Assembly: GCF_012349115.1 (NCBI RefSeq)
Contig: NZ_PQIG01000066.1
Span: forward strand, 1 to 64,000
DNA length: 64,000 nt
DNA from: Rhizobium ruizarguesonis
Lineage (GTDB): Bacteria > Pseudomonadota > Alphaproteobacteria > Rhizobiales > Rhizobiaceae
Direction: 5' to 3'
The notes under the pieces were generated by a model. It was not told the DNA's origin and searched no databases. It worked only from the letters and a program-made list of their open reading frames with translations. Shown here piece after piece: positions 36,065 to 45,032 of the stretch (within the stretch, counting starts at the first letter, position 1; each line of letters opens with the position of its first letter). Position numbers and translations under genes: made by a program.

Positions 36065-36075
36065 GTTCACGGTTT

Positions 36076-36100
36076 GGCGCACCCGGTTCAAGGGTGCGCC
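36076..36100 (+). terminator. Strong hairpin after the sugar-binding protein gene
   Basis: GGCGCACCC (36076-36084) pairs perfectly with GGGTGCGCC (36092-36100), 12 bp after the stop. There is no T-run, so it may act as an mRNA 3'-end stabiliser more than as a terminator. Confidence 0.5.
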
Positions 36101-36258
36101 GACTGTCCTCACGAGACGGATCGAGAGATCCGCAGGACTTGACGCGCCCTGAATTCCGCGCTTTGTGCCGGCGTCAATCGCAGGCGACTTCCTCGTTATT
36201 ACGATTGTTTTGATCATACGTGCAGACAGTCGAAAGAATGCTGAGGCAGTAGAAATAA

Positions 36259-37041
36259 ATGCCTGACAAAAAATCGGGAAAGCCAACGGCTGCGGTCGAG
36301 GTGGTGATGGTTGACCGCTCGGCCACCACAAGGCGCCCAAATTCTCCCCGCATGACTGGGGCGAGTGTTCATGTGTCTTTGGCAGGCGAGATCGGTCTCC
36401 GGATCGTGCGCGGCGACTATCCGCCGGGTACGATCCTGCCAAATGAGGCAAAATGGTCGGAAGTCTTTGACGTCAGCCGATCAGCGGTGCGCGAAGCGAT
36501 CAAGATGCTGATGGCCAAGGGCCTGCTTTCTTCCCGCCCGAAAATCGGCAGCTGGGTCGAACCCAAGGAACGTTGGAACCTGCTGGATCGAGATGTCTTG
36601 GGCTGGTATGCCGCATCTCCTGATCGCGAATCCTTTCTGAGGGCCGTCCAAGAACTCAGGCATATGATCGAGCCGGAAGCGACTGCGCTTGCTGCGGAGC
36701 GCCGAACTGACGAGCAAATGAACGCGATCAGTCAGGCCCTGCATGACATGGATCAGGCGACATCGCTCCAGCAGCGAACAGAATCCGATGCGCGATTTCA
36801 CATCGCGATCTTACGCGCCTCCGGAAATGATCTGTTGGTGCCGCTCGGCGTCCTGATCGAATCGGCGCTGAATCACCTCTTCGCCCATGTCACGCGGGAG
36901 GAAGACAACCTGCGATATGCGCTGAAACTTCATGAAAATATTGAGAAAAGCATTCGATTGCAGCGACCGAACATGGCGCGTAACGCAGTCCGCAAGGCGC
37001 TGGCAAATACCGACGACATTATAGCCCGGTGGTCACGCTAG
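36259..37041 (+). CDS. FadR-type GntR transcriptional regulator
   Basis: The 260-residue protein has an N-terminal extension of about 35 residues. The winged helix follows (LPNEAKWSEVFDVSRSAVREAIKML near residues 60-85), then an FCD domain with FHIAILRASGN and later His residues. The shape resembles DgoR-like regulators of sugar-acid genes. It probably controls the CUT2 transporter and epimerase genes and may bind the palindrome at 33982. The ribosome site is weak (GAGGCAG). Confidence 0.85.
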   Translation: MPDKKSGKPTAAVEVVMVDRSATTRRPNSPRMTGASVHVSLAGEIGLRIVRGDYPPGTILPNEAKWSEVFDVSRSAVREAIKMLMAKGLLSSRPKIGSWVEPKERWNLLDRDVLGWYAASPDRESFLRAVQELRHMIEPEATALAAERRTDEQMNAISQALHDMDQATSLQQRTESDARFHIAILRASGNDLLVPLGVLIESALNHLFAHVTREEDNLRYALKLHENIEKSIRLQRPNMARNAVRKALANTDDIIARWSR

Positions 37042-37060
37042 ACGGTTGTATCCTGTCGGG

Positions 37061-37350
37061 CTAGTTCCCTGAGGCCAGTCTTTCCTCGAGATCGTTCCGC
37101 ACCTCGGCAAGATAGTGCCGGGTCATGAGATCGAGAACTTCCTGGAGCGCCACGATGCTGGCGATGAGGCCATGCACCTGCAACGCCCCGGGCCGATGGA
37201 GGGTGTCTCGCCGATCACGCGTTTCTCGACAAATTGGAGGACGATCGGAATGGCCGTCCGTTTTGTATCCTCTTCGCGCCCGTTGCTGGCTCGGAATCGG
37301 CTGGCACCATGCCGGAGACCGTCTATAGCAACATACCTCGAGGTTATTTC
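37061..37350 (-). pseudogene. Degraded minus-strand ORF fragment
   Basis: On the minus strand a coherent 40-residue C-terminal segment (LIASIVALQEVLDLMTRHYLAE and on to DLEERLASGN-stop) reads down to 37061. A second coherent stretch (TAIPIVLQFVEKRVIGE) is in a different frame just upstream. This looks like a frameshifted remnant of a helical protein. The family is unknown, and no intact gene occupies 37042-37363. Confidence 0.35.
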
Positions 37351-37363
37351 CTGAACCGCAAGG

Positions 37364-38164
37364 TTATGGATCTTTGCTTCTGCGCTGCAGGCGACCGATC
37401 AGGGGGAGGATAGCTGCGGTCGGCAAGAATGCGACAAGCGTAAGCAACTTGGCTGAAATGCCGGGCACAACGCGGCGACGGCCGGAGTTGAAACCGCTCC
37501 AGGCCCGCTCTGCGACATATTCAGCGTCCAGCTTGGGCAATATCTTGAAGAGAGCCGCCCGGTTCGCGCCGGCCTTTTCGAGGAATTCGGTGGACACCGG
37601 TCCGGGCGCGACACATGTCACCGTAACGCCAAAGCGGCGCACTTCCTGATGGAGCGCGTCCGAAAAAGAGTGCACGAAACCCTTGCTTGCGTAGTACAAC
37701 GCCATATACGGCCCGGGAAACAAACCGGCTATGGAGCCGAGATTGATCACGCCGCCGCGTCCGCGCGCAAGCATTCCAGGCAGGAAGCGAAGGGTCAAAT
37801 CCGTCAGGGCGCGTATATTGAGATCGACGATCCCAAGCTGATCGTTGAGGGGGAGTAATGTTGCTGCGCCTCGCAGGCCATACCCGGCACTGTTGACCAG
37901 CACGCCACAGACCAAATCATTGGCGGTCAGAAAAGCCTCGAGACGCTCGGACGCGTCGGCTGCAAGCAGATCCAGCTCCAGCGTGAAGGCCTCACCGCCG
38001 GCCTGCTGTACGTCGGCTGCCGCAGCGGTGAGGCCTTCAGGCGAGCGTGCGATGAGCACGACGACGTTGCGGTCGCGTGCGGCAACCTTTGCGATTGCTC
38101 GTCCAATGCCGCGGGAACCGCCAACCACGACGACAGCCGAACGGAACTCGTCGTGTGGGGTCAC
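37364..38164 (-). CDS. SDR-family oxidoreductase
   Basis: The 266-residue protein has a nucleotide-binding motif VVGGSRGIGRAIAK near residue 12, NSAGYG near residue 88, and active-site YYASKGF near residue 157. A C-terminal hydrophobic stretch (LLTLVAFLPTAAILPLIGRL) suggests membrane attachment, as in lipid-acting short-chain dehydrogenases of the DltE/YbbO type. The only start consistent with spacing is GTG 38164, which overlaps the upstream stop (GTGA). It is the third gene of a tight operon. Confidence 0.82.
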   Translation of the reverse strand: MTPHDEFRSAVVVVGGSRGIGRAIAKVAARDRNVVVLIARSPEGLTAAAADVQQAGGEAFTLELDLLAADASERLEAFLTANDLVCGVLVNSAGYGLRGAATLLPLNDQLGIVDLNIRALTDLTLRFLPGMLARGRGGVINLGSIAGLFPGPYMALYYASKGFVHSFSDALHQEVRRFGVTVTCVAPGPVSTEFLEKAGANRAALFKILPKLDAEYVAERAWSGFNSGRRRVVPGISAKLLTLVAFLPTAAILPLIGRLQRRSKDP

Positions 38165-38946
38165 TTCGATGTTCCCACCGACGGTATGATGGTCATGGCT
38201 CCTCTCTGGACGAGGCTTTTTACTTCGTCGGTGACTTCGCCGTTCAAGATCCTTTCGAATCGTTCCAATGCCCGTGCCACATTCGCTCCATCCATAACCC
38301 TGTGGTCGTAGTGAATGCGGACAGTAACCGATCCATCCTCGCCGATCGGGCCGTAGTTGAAAAGTGTGGTCAGCGGACTGAGAGGGTTGAGAGACTCTGC
38401 TCCGAGACCCGAATAGACTGACAGTTGGAAGGTGCCGAAATAGCGCGCTCGCTTCCGTCCTATATTGAGTCCGAGCCACATGAGCAGCCACCTCACAGGG
38501 GCAGGTGCGCGAGCAAGCTTCAGCGCGCGCCGAAACTCCTTGATCTCCAGAACCGGAAGTGACCTCGCCGCACGGATCAGCGTCTCCAGCTCGGTGATTG
38601 AGCGTTGCTCGGGACCTTTGATGGTGCTCAGCAGAACGACCCGCTCTCCGTCATGCTCGCGCTCATGGGCAATGGAGGCCACGCTGGCCGGATATTCATA
38701 GAGTTGTGGCCACGGAAACTTGATATAAGCACGCCGCAATTCAGGAATTTCTTGAGAGAGCAGAGCGTATCCCTTCAAGAAAAGCACTGTCCAGGACGGC
38801 CGGGCATCCGCTCCGTCTCTTGCATCCAGGAGGGGCCGAAGGTTCATTTGCCGCTGGACCGTCACACGCGGCACCCCGATCGAGAATCTCATCAGATCTC
38901 CGACAAGGCGTCGCGATGCCGAGAGCTTGATCGTTCGGCCTCTCAT
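38161..38946 (-). CDS. Stand-alone 2-oxoacid dehydrogenase E2-type acyltransferase domain protein
   Basis: The 261-residue protein has the catalytic-core hallmarks of the E2/chloramphenicol-acetyltransferase fold. Near the C-terminus is YDHRVMDGANVARALERF, containing HxxxDG, preceded by LTTLFNYGPIGEDGSVTVRIH. There is no lipoyl or E1-binding domain, so it is not a normal E2. The acyl donor and acceptor are unknown. Its neighbours are a membrane methyltransferase-like protein and a membrane-leaning SDR, which hints at lipid or quinone-like substrates; this is inference. Confidence 0.78.
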   Translation of the reverse strand: MRGRTIKLSASRRLVGDLMRFSIGVPRVTVQRQMNLRPLLDARDGADARPSWTVLFLKGYALLSQEIPELRRAYIKFPWPQLYEYPASVASIAHEREHDGERVVLLSTIKGPEQRSITELETLIRAARSLPVLEIKEFRRALKLARAPAPVRWLLMWLGLNIGRKRARYFGTFQLSVYSGLGAESLNPLSPLTTLFNYGPIGEDGSVTVRIHYDHRVMDGANVARALERFERILNGEVTDEVKSLVQRGAMTIIPSVGTSK

Positions 38947-38956
38947 CTTGCCACCT

Positions 38957-39550
38957 CTAATAAAGATAAGGGATGATGCGCTTGGTCTTCGCCATATACG
39001 CTTGATATTGAGGGCCGAAAACTTCCAGCATCATACGTTCTTCCTTGTCCACCCTTAGGAAGAATAGAACGGCGAAGCCGATCAGGCCCGCCATGCCTGC
39101 CACCCAGTTCGGCAGCAGAAACGCTTGTGAAAGCCCCATCAGAAGAAACGACGTGTACATCGGATGGCGGACAAGGGCGTACGGGCCAGCGCATATCAAT
39201 TCGTGCTGCTGGCGGATCTCCAGTGTAATCGACCAGTTTCGTCCTAATTGCTTGTGGGTCCTTCGAAAGACCCACATCGCGGCGCAGAAGAGTATTGTCC
39301 CGATCACGACGGCCCACAAATGGGCGGTATAGTCGGCTGCCTCAGGGATGCCGGTCGCGACGTAAAATCCCGGCACGATCGCAAGTCCGGCGAGGGCTGC
39401 CGCAAGCCCGACCGCCTCTGAACCGGTACGGCGGTTACTGACGACCGGCACTCGCTTTGCGCGACGCTCAAATGGGTATCGAATGATGCACCATGCAACA
39501 ATTCCGAGAACCCAGATGACCTCGCCGACGACGGCTGCTGATAAGTTCAA
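38957..39550 (-). CDS. Isoprenylcysteine carboxyl methyltransferase-like membrane protein
   Basis: The 197-residue protein has five to six helices. The family motif is clear: GPYALVRHPMYTSFLLMGL near residue 122, followed by RVDKEERMMLEVFGPQYQAYMAKTKRIIPYLY at the end. Bacterial members methylate small lipophilic substrates or phospholipids; few are characterised. It is the first gene of the three-gene operon down to 37364, 10 bp before the acyltransferase gene. Confidence 0.83.
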   Translation of the reverse strand: MNLSAAVVGEVIWVLGIVAWCIIRYPFERRAKRVPVVSNRRTGSEAVGLAAALAGLAIVPGFYVATGIPEAADYTAHLWAVVIGTILFCAAMWVFRRTHKQLGRNWSITLEIRQQHELICAGPYALVRHPMYTSFLLMGLSQAFLLPNWVAGMAGLIGFAVLFFLRVDKEERMMLEVFGPQYQAYMAKTKRIIPYLY

Positions 39551-39600
39551 ATCAAGTCACCAGAACCTTTCCACGATCTGCCTTCTTTGATGCCCGGTAA

Positions 39601-40185
39601 TCAACCTGTATTCATCTCCCGAAGGTTTGTAATGAACTGTTGCGGCCTTAGCCAAATGCTGGGCGCCTTATAACCCATGTGCCGTGCGATATCCGCCACA
39701 AAGGCATTGCAGTTGTATACCGATGCCTCCCAGAGACGAGAGGTTGCCTGCAGTTTGCGTATATACGCAACTGTGTCGTTATATTCATTATCACTCAGCA
39801 TCACACGCCAGCTTGCTGATCTGTACTGCTCTTCCAGGTCACCGTCCGTCGCTCCGGTCGTGGCCGGAACCGGTATGAAGTGGCCTATTACATACTGCGC
39901 GGCATCGGGAGAAGCTGGGGCAAGCCCTGCAACTTCGGGATTGATCATATTTCCGTTTTTATCCGCCTGCCCAAAAACGACGTAGGTGTGGCCGTAGGTC
40001 AGCGCATAGCGTGAGCGGAATTCGATGAAATGCCGATTTGATTTGTTTTCAGCCGCATTGATTGGAGCTACGCCTCTGCCATTCGACGTATAATGCGGTA
40101 AAGGCCTTTTGTCTTCTGTCTGGCATGACGATGCCACGACCGCCAACATAATAAATAGCGACCTACCGCCTCTTCCAAGCGCCAT
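39601..40185 (-). CDS. Putative lipoprotein of unknown function
   Basis: The 194-residue protein has an N-terminal hydrophobic segment ending in VVASSC, a plausible lipobox with Cys near residue 21. The mature domain carries RYALTYGHTYVVFGQ and, near the C-terminus, YNCNAFVADIARHMGY. The Cys in an NCNxF context and the upstream His resemble cysteine-peptidase/NlpC-P60-like folds, but I cannot assign it firmly. ATG 40185 is preferred to the adjoining GTG. Confidence 0.7.
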   Translation of the reverse strand: MALGRGGRSLFIMLAVVASSCQTEDKRPLPHYTSNGRGVAPINAAENKSNRHFIEFRSRYALTYGHTYVVFGQADKNGNMINPEVAGLAPASPDAAQYVIGHFIPVPATTGATDGDLEEQYRSASWRVMLSDNEYNDTVAYIRKLQATSRLWEASVYNCNAFVADIARHMGYKAPSIWLRPQQFITNLREMNTG

Positions 40186-40346
40186 CACTAAGCTCCATAT
40201 GCAGGCCCTGACGAATGGGAGCCCGACGTCAGCATATAAAATGCCACTCGTGCGCTGTGAGTCGCGAAGGAGCGCAAGCCTGGCGGTTTATGGTGCAAGA
40301 AGAGGAAGGGTCTATGTGACCCTTCCTAAATTTCAAACGCGATATG

Positions 40347-40466
40347 CTACTTATAGACTGCCTCTGCCGGCGGTGGGGCTTTCCCCTTGCCTTTGCCAAT
40401 CGACCCGCAAGCACTCAGATTGGCCACCGCAAACATCGCAAGGATTACGATTAGAATTCTGCTCAT
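40347..40466 (-). CDS. Very small lipoprotein
   Basis: The 39-residue protein has an N-terminal hydrophobic helix ending in the lipobox LSAC (Cys 20), followed by GSIGKGKGKAPPPAEAVYK. An AGGACTTCTTG region precedes the ATG (GAGAGGA site). The architecture matches small entericidin-like lipoproteins common in Rhizobiaceae. The function is unknown; an envelope-stress or cell-wall role is only suggested by the L,D-transpeptidase neighbour. Confidence 0.7.
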   Translation of the reverse strand: MSRILIVILAMFAVANLSACGSIGKGKGKAPPPAEAVYK

Positions 40467-40631
40467 CAAGAAGTCCTCTCCTCATCATGGCATAGCCTTC
40501 TAAGCTACACCTTAAAGTTTAGCGACACTCAGTACCCTGGATAGGGCAGACATGATGCAACATGCAACGAATCTACATTAGCAGATACATATTGCTATGG
40601 CCAACCCCACGATTTCAAATGGTAAACACCA

Positions 40632-41219
40632 TCAGATGACAACCACGCGCGTGCCTACGCGTGCACGGGAGTAGAGGTCGACGATGTTTGCGTTCGTCAA
40701 GCGAATACACCCATTCGAAACAGCACGGCCTATCGACCAGGGGGCATTCGTTCCGTGCAACCGGAACAGTGTATCTTGTCCGCCTTGATAGAGGTAGAGG
40801 GCCGCTGCACCGAGAGGGTTGAGCGGTCCTCCCGGTACCCCATCGGCATATTTGGCCAGCCGGGGCTTGCGCTGAATCATGTCATTGGTGGGCTTCCACG
40901 AAGGCCACTCTGCCTTATAGCCGATGGTGGCCTCGCCCTTGAAACTCAGTCCTTCCTCTCCGACGGCAACGCCATAGCGAGTCGCCAGTCCGTCTGCCTC
41001 CACGAAGTAAAGGTAGCGGCTCGCCGTATCGACGACGATAGTTCCGGGCGGTTCACTCCCCGTATAGGCGACCTCCTGTCGTCGATAGCGGGGATCGGAA
41101 TCCGGATCCCTTGCGAATCGGTAGCCCAGTGGCGGTCCATCGCCCGAAGTACATCCAGAAAGCATGAGAGCCAGGCTCCCCAGCACGAGCCCCCGGCGTG
41201 TAATATGCTGTTTATCCAT
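40632..41219 (-). CDS. L,D-transpeptidase (YkuD family) lipoprotein
   Basis: The 195-residue protein has a basic N-terminus (KQHITRRG) and hydrophobic segment ending in LMLSGC, a lipobox; the double-Arg could also serve Tat export. The YkuD catalytic signature is complete: HGTNAPWSIGRAVSNGCIRL near residues 152-171, with His and the catalytic Cys. Such enzymes cross-link peptidoglycan or attach proteins to it. ATG 41219 is chosen for its AGGTGGA site; ATG 41255 is an alternative. Confidence 0.88.
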   Translation of the reverse strand: MDKQHITRRGLVLGSLALMLSGCTSGDGPPLGYRFARDPDSDPRYRRQEVAYTGSEPPGTIVVDTASRYLYFVEADGLATRYGVAVGEEGLSFKGEATIGYKAEWPSWKPTNDMIQRKPRLAKYADGVPGGPLNPLGAAALYLYQGGQDTLFRLHGTNAPWSIGRAVSNGCIRLTNANIVDLYSRARVGTRVVVI

Positions 41220-41449
41220 TTCCACCTGCCCAGTAATACCGTCGATCCCGTTCATTCCAAATTAGCCCGTTCACTCCAAATTAGATTGCGACATCTTTTG
41301 ATAAAGACACTCAACTCTGTGGAGGATGAGTTCGCAACACTGGCAACATCTGAAGCTGCGCAATACCATGCCCCTCTATTTATCCGTGAAACCCCTTGCA
41401 TCAACAATCGCGCCGATCGAATATTAGCATATCAACAAGGACGGAGACG

Positions 41450-42205
41450 ATGAAGCTTTGCCTGGAAGGAAAAATCGCGATCGTAACGGGCGCAGGTTCC
41501 GGAATTGGTGCCGCCGTTTCTCGACACCTCGCTGAGGAGGGTGCCGAGGTTGTTGTCGCCGATATCAATGCTGACGCAGCACACACGATTGCCGCCGCGA
41601 TCAGATCAGAGGGAGGCCGCGCCCGTGAATTTGTCGTCGATGTCAGTGACAGTGAAAGTGTGCAGAGACTTGTCGATTTTACCGTCGAGACATGTGGCGG
41701 CATGGATCTGGCGGTCAATAATGCGGGAATCGATGGGGTGCGCGCAGCGGTCGCAGACTATCCGCTCGATAATTGGCACAAGGTGATGAACGTCAATCTG
41801 AACAGCGTTTTCTATTGCATGAAGTCCGAAATTGGCGCGATGCTCAAGCTGGGCGGCGGCGCAATCGTGAATATGTCTTCCACTCTCGGGACCGTTGGAT
41901 TACCCACCGCGGCGGCATACACCGCAGCCAAGCACGGGGTCGTTGGACTGACGAAAGTCGCTGCGATGGAGTATGCGAGATTGGGTATCCGCATAAATGC
42001 CGTCGGTCCCGGCTGGATCGAAACGCCACTTTTGTCGGAGCATCTTGAGGCGACGAGCACGCGACGCATGGCATCGCTTCAACCAATGGGCAGGCGTGGA
42101 AAACCGGAAGAGGTCGCAGCTCTTGTGTGTTTCCTTTTGTCCGAGCAGGCCAGCTTCATCACTGGAGGGCACTACCTAGTGGATGGGGCCTATACTGCTC
42201 ACTGA
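41450..42205 (+). CDS. SDR-family oxidoreductase
   Basis: The 251-residue protein has TGAGSGIG near residue 14, NNAGIDG near residue 88, catalytic Ser in MSSTLG and YTAAKHG near residue 155, and ends with YLVDGAYTAH. Asp after beta-2 (VVADINADAA) suggests NAD. It is monocistronic, with GGAGACG before the ATG. The substrate is not predictable. The upstream gap 41220-41449 presumably holds promoters for both divergent genes. Confidence 0.9.
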   Translation: MKLCLEGKIAIVTGAGSGIGAAVSRHLAEEGAEVVVADINADAAHTIAAAIRSEGGRAREFVVDVSDSESVQRLVDFTVETCGGMDLAVNNAGIDGVRAAVADYPLDNWHKVMNVNLNSVFYCMKSEIGAMLKLGGGAIVNMSSTLGTVGLPTAAAYTAAKHGVVGLTKVAAMEYARLGIRINAVGPGWIETPLLSEHLEATSTRRMASLQPMGRRGKPEEVAALVCFLLSEQASFITGGHYLVDGAYTAH

Positions 42206-42462
42206 AGAAAGGGCTTGAGAAGGATGCGACGATGTCCAACCTGTCTCTATTTTGCCAGATGGCGTGGCTGACTGGGATGGCCCGTGTTTTACACGACATC
42301 GCGGTCCTCTCTGGTGATCCTGTCGGCTATCGCCATGACCGTAGCTGAGATTGGAAATAGCGCGCAGCAACCGAATCGATGTCTCGTATCAAGCGGAATA
42401 CTCACGATACGCGCTGCTTTCGCGAGGTTTTCGGTCCAAGCTCCTCCATCACGCCCCCCCCG
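42206..42462. other. Intergenic stretch without a convincing gene
   Basis: The region lies between convergent genes. A short plus-strand frame gives a hydrophobic SLVILSAIAMTVAEIG segment resembling a signal peptide, but it is not followed by a coherent protein. It could be the stub of a deleted exported protein. Confidence 0.3.
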
Positions 42463-44781
42463 CTAATCTCGGTTCTTCAAAGAGAAGGCGAAGACATAGT
42501 CGCCGATATCCTTCGAATAGGGTGCGCCACCAACCGATATCAGAACATATTGCTTGCCTGTTTTCGGTGAGACATAGGTCATGGGCGTCGCGCTCGAACC
42601 GACCGGCAGGGGATATTTCCAGAGTTCGGTACCGTTCTCGGCATCATAGGCACGGATATAGTAGTCCTGGAAGCCAGCGAAGAAGACGATTCCGCCGGCG
42701 GTCGCCGAAGTGCCGGCGTAGCTCGGCAGGCCCATCTGCATGGGCAGCTTGGTTTTGATCTTGAACGGCCCGAGTTCTTCGGCTGTGCCGGCCGGAACCT
42801 GCCATGCGATCTTGCGCGTATTCAGATCCACTGCGGTGACGGTGCCGAAGGGCGGTTGCGTGCAGGGAACGCGAAGCCTCGATGTCCACATCTCGGTGGC
42901 CATGGCGTAAGGCGTACCACGCTGGGGGGCGGAGGGGCCGTGCGCGGTTGTGGTCAGGGCAAAGTCGACGTATTCGGCGCGCGGAATGAGTGCGAAGAGA
43001 CTGGGCACGCGAATATCGTTCATGAAGACCCTGTTGTTGGGCAGGTCGACCGATACGCTTCCCCAGTTGAGACCACCCAGATTTCCCGGCTGCTGGATCG
43101 CATACTGCGTGCCGATCGGGGTGAAATCGCCGTCGTAGCGCATCTTGCGGAATGCGATGCGGCATGCCAGCTGATCGAACATCGTCAGGCCCCAGGCCGT
43201 CTGCTCGGTCACGCGTTCTGCACCGATCGTCGGCATGCCGACTGAGTAGGGCTGCGTCGGGGAGAGTTTCTCGTCCGGCGCGCCGCCTTGCTGCGGCACC
43301 GGCTTCTCCTGAACTTCGGCAAGGGGTGTGCCGGTTTGGCGGTCGAGGAGAAAAAGCTGCCCGCGTTTGGTGGTCTGCAGCAGAGCAGGCACGGTGGCGC
43401 CATTGCCGTCAGACAGGTCGATCAGGATGGGTTGGGCCGGCAGATCATAGTCCCAGATATCGTGATGCACGGTCTGGAATTTCCATTTCTCCCGACCCGT
43501 CGTCACATCGAGCGCCACCAATGTCGCGTTGTATTGATCGGCGAAGGCAGGGCGATTGACGCCGTAATAATCCGGCGTGGTATTGCCGAGCGGTGCATAG
43601 ATGAGGCCAAGCTTGTCGTCGAATGCGGCCGTCGTCCACATGTTGGGCGTGGCTCGCGTATAGGTCTGGCCCTCCGGCGGGAGTTTGGTGATCTCGGGGT
43701 TGCCAAGATCCCATGCCCATTCGAGCTCGCCCGTGACCACGTTGAACGCGCGGATGACGCCCGAGGGCTCGCCGACCTCCTGATTGTCCGTGACCCAGCC
43801 TCCGACGACGATCAGGTTGCGGGCAATCAGCGGCGCTGATGTCTGGAAGTAATAGCCTGTCTTGACTTCGCCCATGCCCTGGGAAAGCTGCACGGTGCCA
43901 TTGTCTCCGAAGCCTTTGCAAAGTGCGCCGGTCTTGCTGTCGATCTCCAGGAGACGGGCATCAATCGTCGTCTGCACCAAACGCTCGTTACAGAGACCAT
44001 CGGCGGACTGGGTTTCCTTTGGCATCTTGTAGTAGCCGAGGCCGCGGCAGCGCTGCCAGTAAGGCGCCGTCGCCTTGGGGTCAAAGGTCCAGCGGGGTTT
44101 ACCCGTATCTGCATCGAGCGCTGCGATCACATCTGTCGGCGTACAGGTGTAGACCGTATCGCCGATCTGCAGAGGCGTGTTCTGATCGGCGCCATCGCTT
44201 TTTCCGGTGCGATATGTCCAGGCAAGATCGAGCTTGGACACATTGCCGCGGTTGATCTGATCGAATGGCGAATAACGATCTCCTGCGGTGGTGCGGCCAT
44301 AGGATGTCCAATCGGAGGGAGCGTTGTCACCCTTGGCGATCTTGTAAGCGGTGATGTCGGCGGTGGGACGGATGATCCCATGCGGCACGAAGCTCAGGCC
44401 GAAACCGGCGACGAACAGGATCGCCGTGATCAAGGCGCCGCCATAAAAGAGCTTCCGGTTGGCGGTCGGGGAAAGTGACGGCGCAAAAAAAAGCGCAAAG
44501 CCCGCCAGCGCGATGGGGGACATCAAGCGGGCAAAAAGTGCCCAAAAATTGAGACCCGACTCCCATAGCGCCCAGGGAAGGGTGAAAACGGCGATAAGCA
44601 GGACGATGAGGCTGCCTGATATCTTCCGGCGCCACAGCAGAAACGCGCCAACCACATAAGCAAGCCCAACGATCGCGTAATAGGGCGAGCCGCCGAGGCG
44701 CAACAGCCAGGCGCCGCCTCCGATCAGCCCCAATCCGATAAAGGCGAGAACAAGACAAAACAGGGTGGCCAAAAAATTCAT
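42463..44781 (-). CDS. gcd: Membrane-bound PQQ-dependent dehydrogenase, glucose/quinate/shikimate family
   Basis: The 772-residue protein has five N-terminal transmembrane helices (first about 140 residues), then the eight-bladed quinoprotein propeller. Visible family segments are DWTSYGRTTAGDRYSPFDQIN, WTYRTGK, YWQRCRGLGYY and the C-terminal FAGFQDYYIRAYDAENGTELW. It oxidises aldoses or quinate in the periplasm and feeds electrons to ubiquinone. No PQQ synthesis genes are in the window, so the cofactor must be made elsewhere or imported. The ATG has a GAGGAG site. Glucose is the commonest substrate, but quinate cannot be excluded. Confidence 0.9.
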   Translation of the reverse strand: MNFLATLFCLVLAFIGLGLIGGGAWLLRLGGSPYYAIVGLAYVVGAFLLWRRKISGSLIVLLIAVFTLPWALWESGLNFWALFARLMSPIALAGFALFFAPSLSPTANRKLFYGGALITAILFVAGFGLSFVPHGIIRPTADITAYKIAKGDNAPSDWTSYGRTTAGDRYSPFDQINRGNVSKLDLAWTYRTGKSDGADQNTPLQIGDTVYTCTPTDVIAALDADTGKPRWTFDPKATAPYWQRCRGLGYYKMPKETQSADGLCNERLVQTTIDARLLEIDSKTGALCKGFGDNGTVQLSQGMGEVKTGYYFQTSAPLIARNLIVVGGWVTDNQEVGEPSGVIRAFNVVTGELEWAWDLGNPEITKLPPEGQTYTRATPNMWTTAAFDDKLGLIYAPLGNTTPDYYGVNRPAFADQYNATLVALDVTTGREKWKFQTVHHDIWDYDLPAQPILIDLSDGNGATVPALLQTTKRGQLFLLDRQTGTPLAEVQEKPVPQQGGAPDEKLSPTQPYSVGMPTIGAERVTEQTAWGLTMFDQLACRIAFRKMRYDGDFTPIGTQYAIQQPGNLGGLNWGSVSVDLPNNRVFMNDIRVPSLFALIPRAEYVDFALTTTAHGPSAPQRGTPYAMATEMWTSRLRVPCTQPPFGTVTAVDLNTRKIAWQVPAGTAEELGPFKIKTKLPMQMGLPSYAGTSATAGGIVFFAGFQDYYIRAYDAENGTELWKYPLPVGSSATPMTYVSPKTGKQYVLISVGGAPYSKDIGDYVFAFSLKNRD

Positions 44782-45032
44782 AGTCTCCTCATCCAATCCG
44801 CTGCCCAATCACCTGGATTCCGACTCCGACCGTCGCAGGGCACCTCGGGAAGCACAGGGCCATGGGTTGATGGTCAAATACGCATCTTCGCGAGAGGGGC
44901 GCTCTCGTTCAATTTTTAGCTGATGTACCTGTGGTCACTGACACACGGCCCCCATCCGGCAATGATGCGGTCGCCGCTCTGCTACGACGGCTTGCCATCC
45001 AAATCGAGTTAATACTTCTGAAAGGGGCACAG

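Noticed and set aside
36190..36215. TCGTTATTACGA as a second FadR-type operator before the 36259 regulator
   Set aside because: The half-site spacing is four bases, not the three of the pattern at 33982, so the match is not convincing.
42233..42348. Short plus-strand ORF after the SDR gene
   Set aside because: No ribosome site of note, no conserved features, and the hydrophobic stretch next to it is in another frame.
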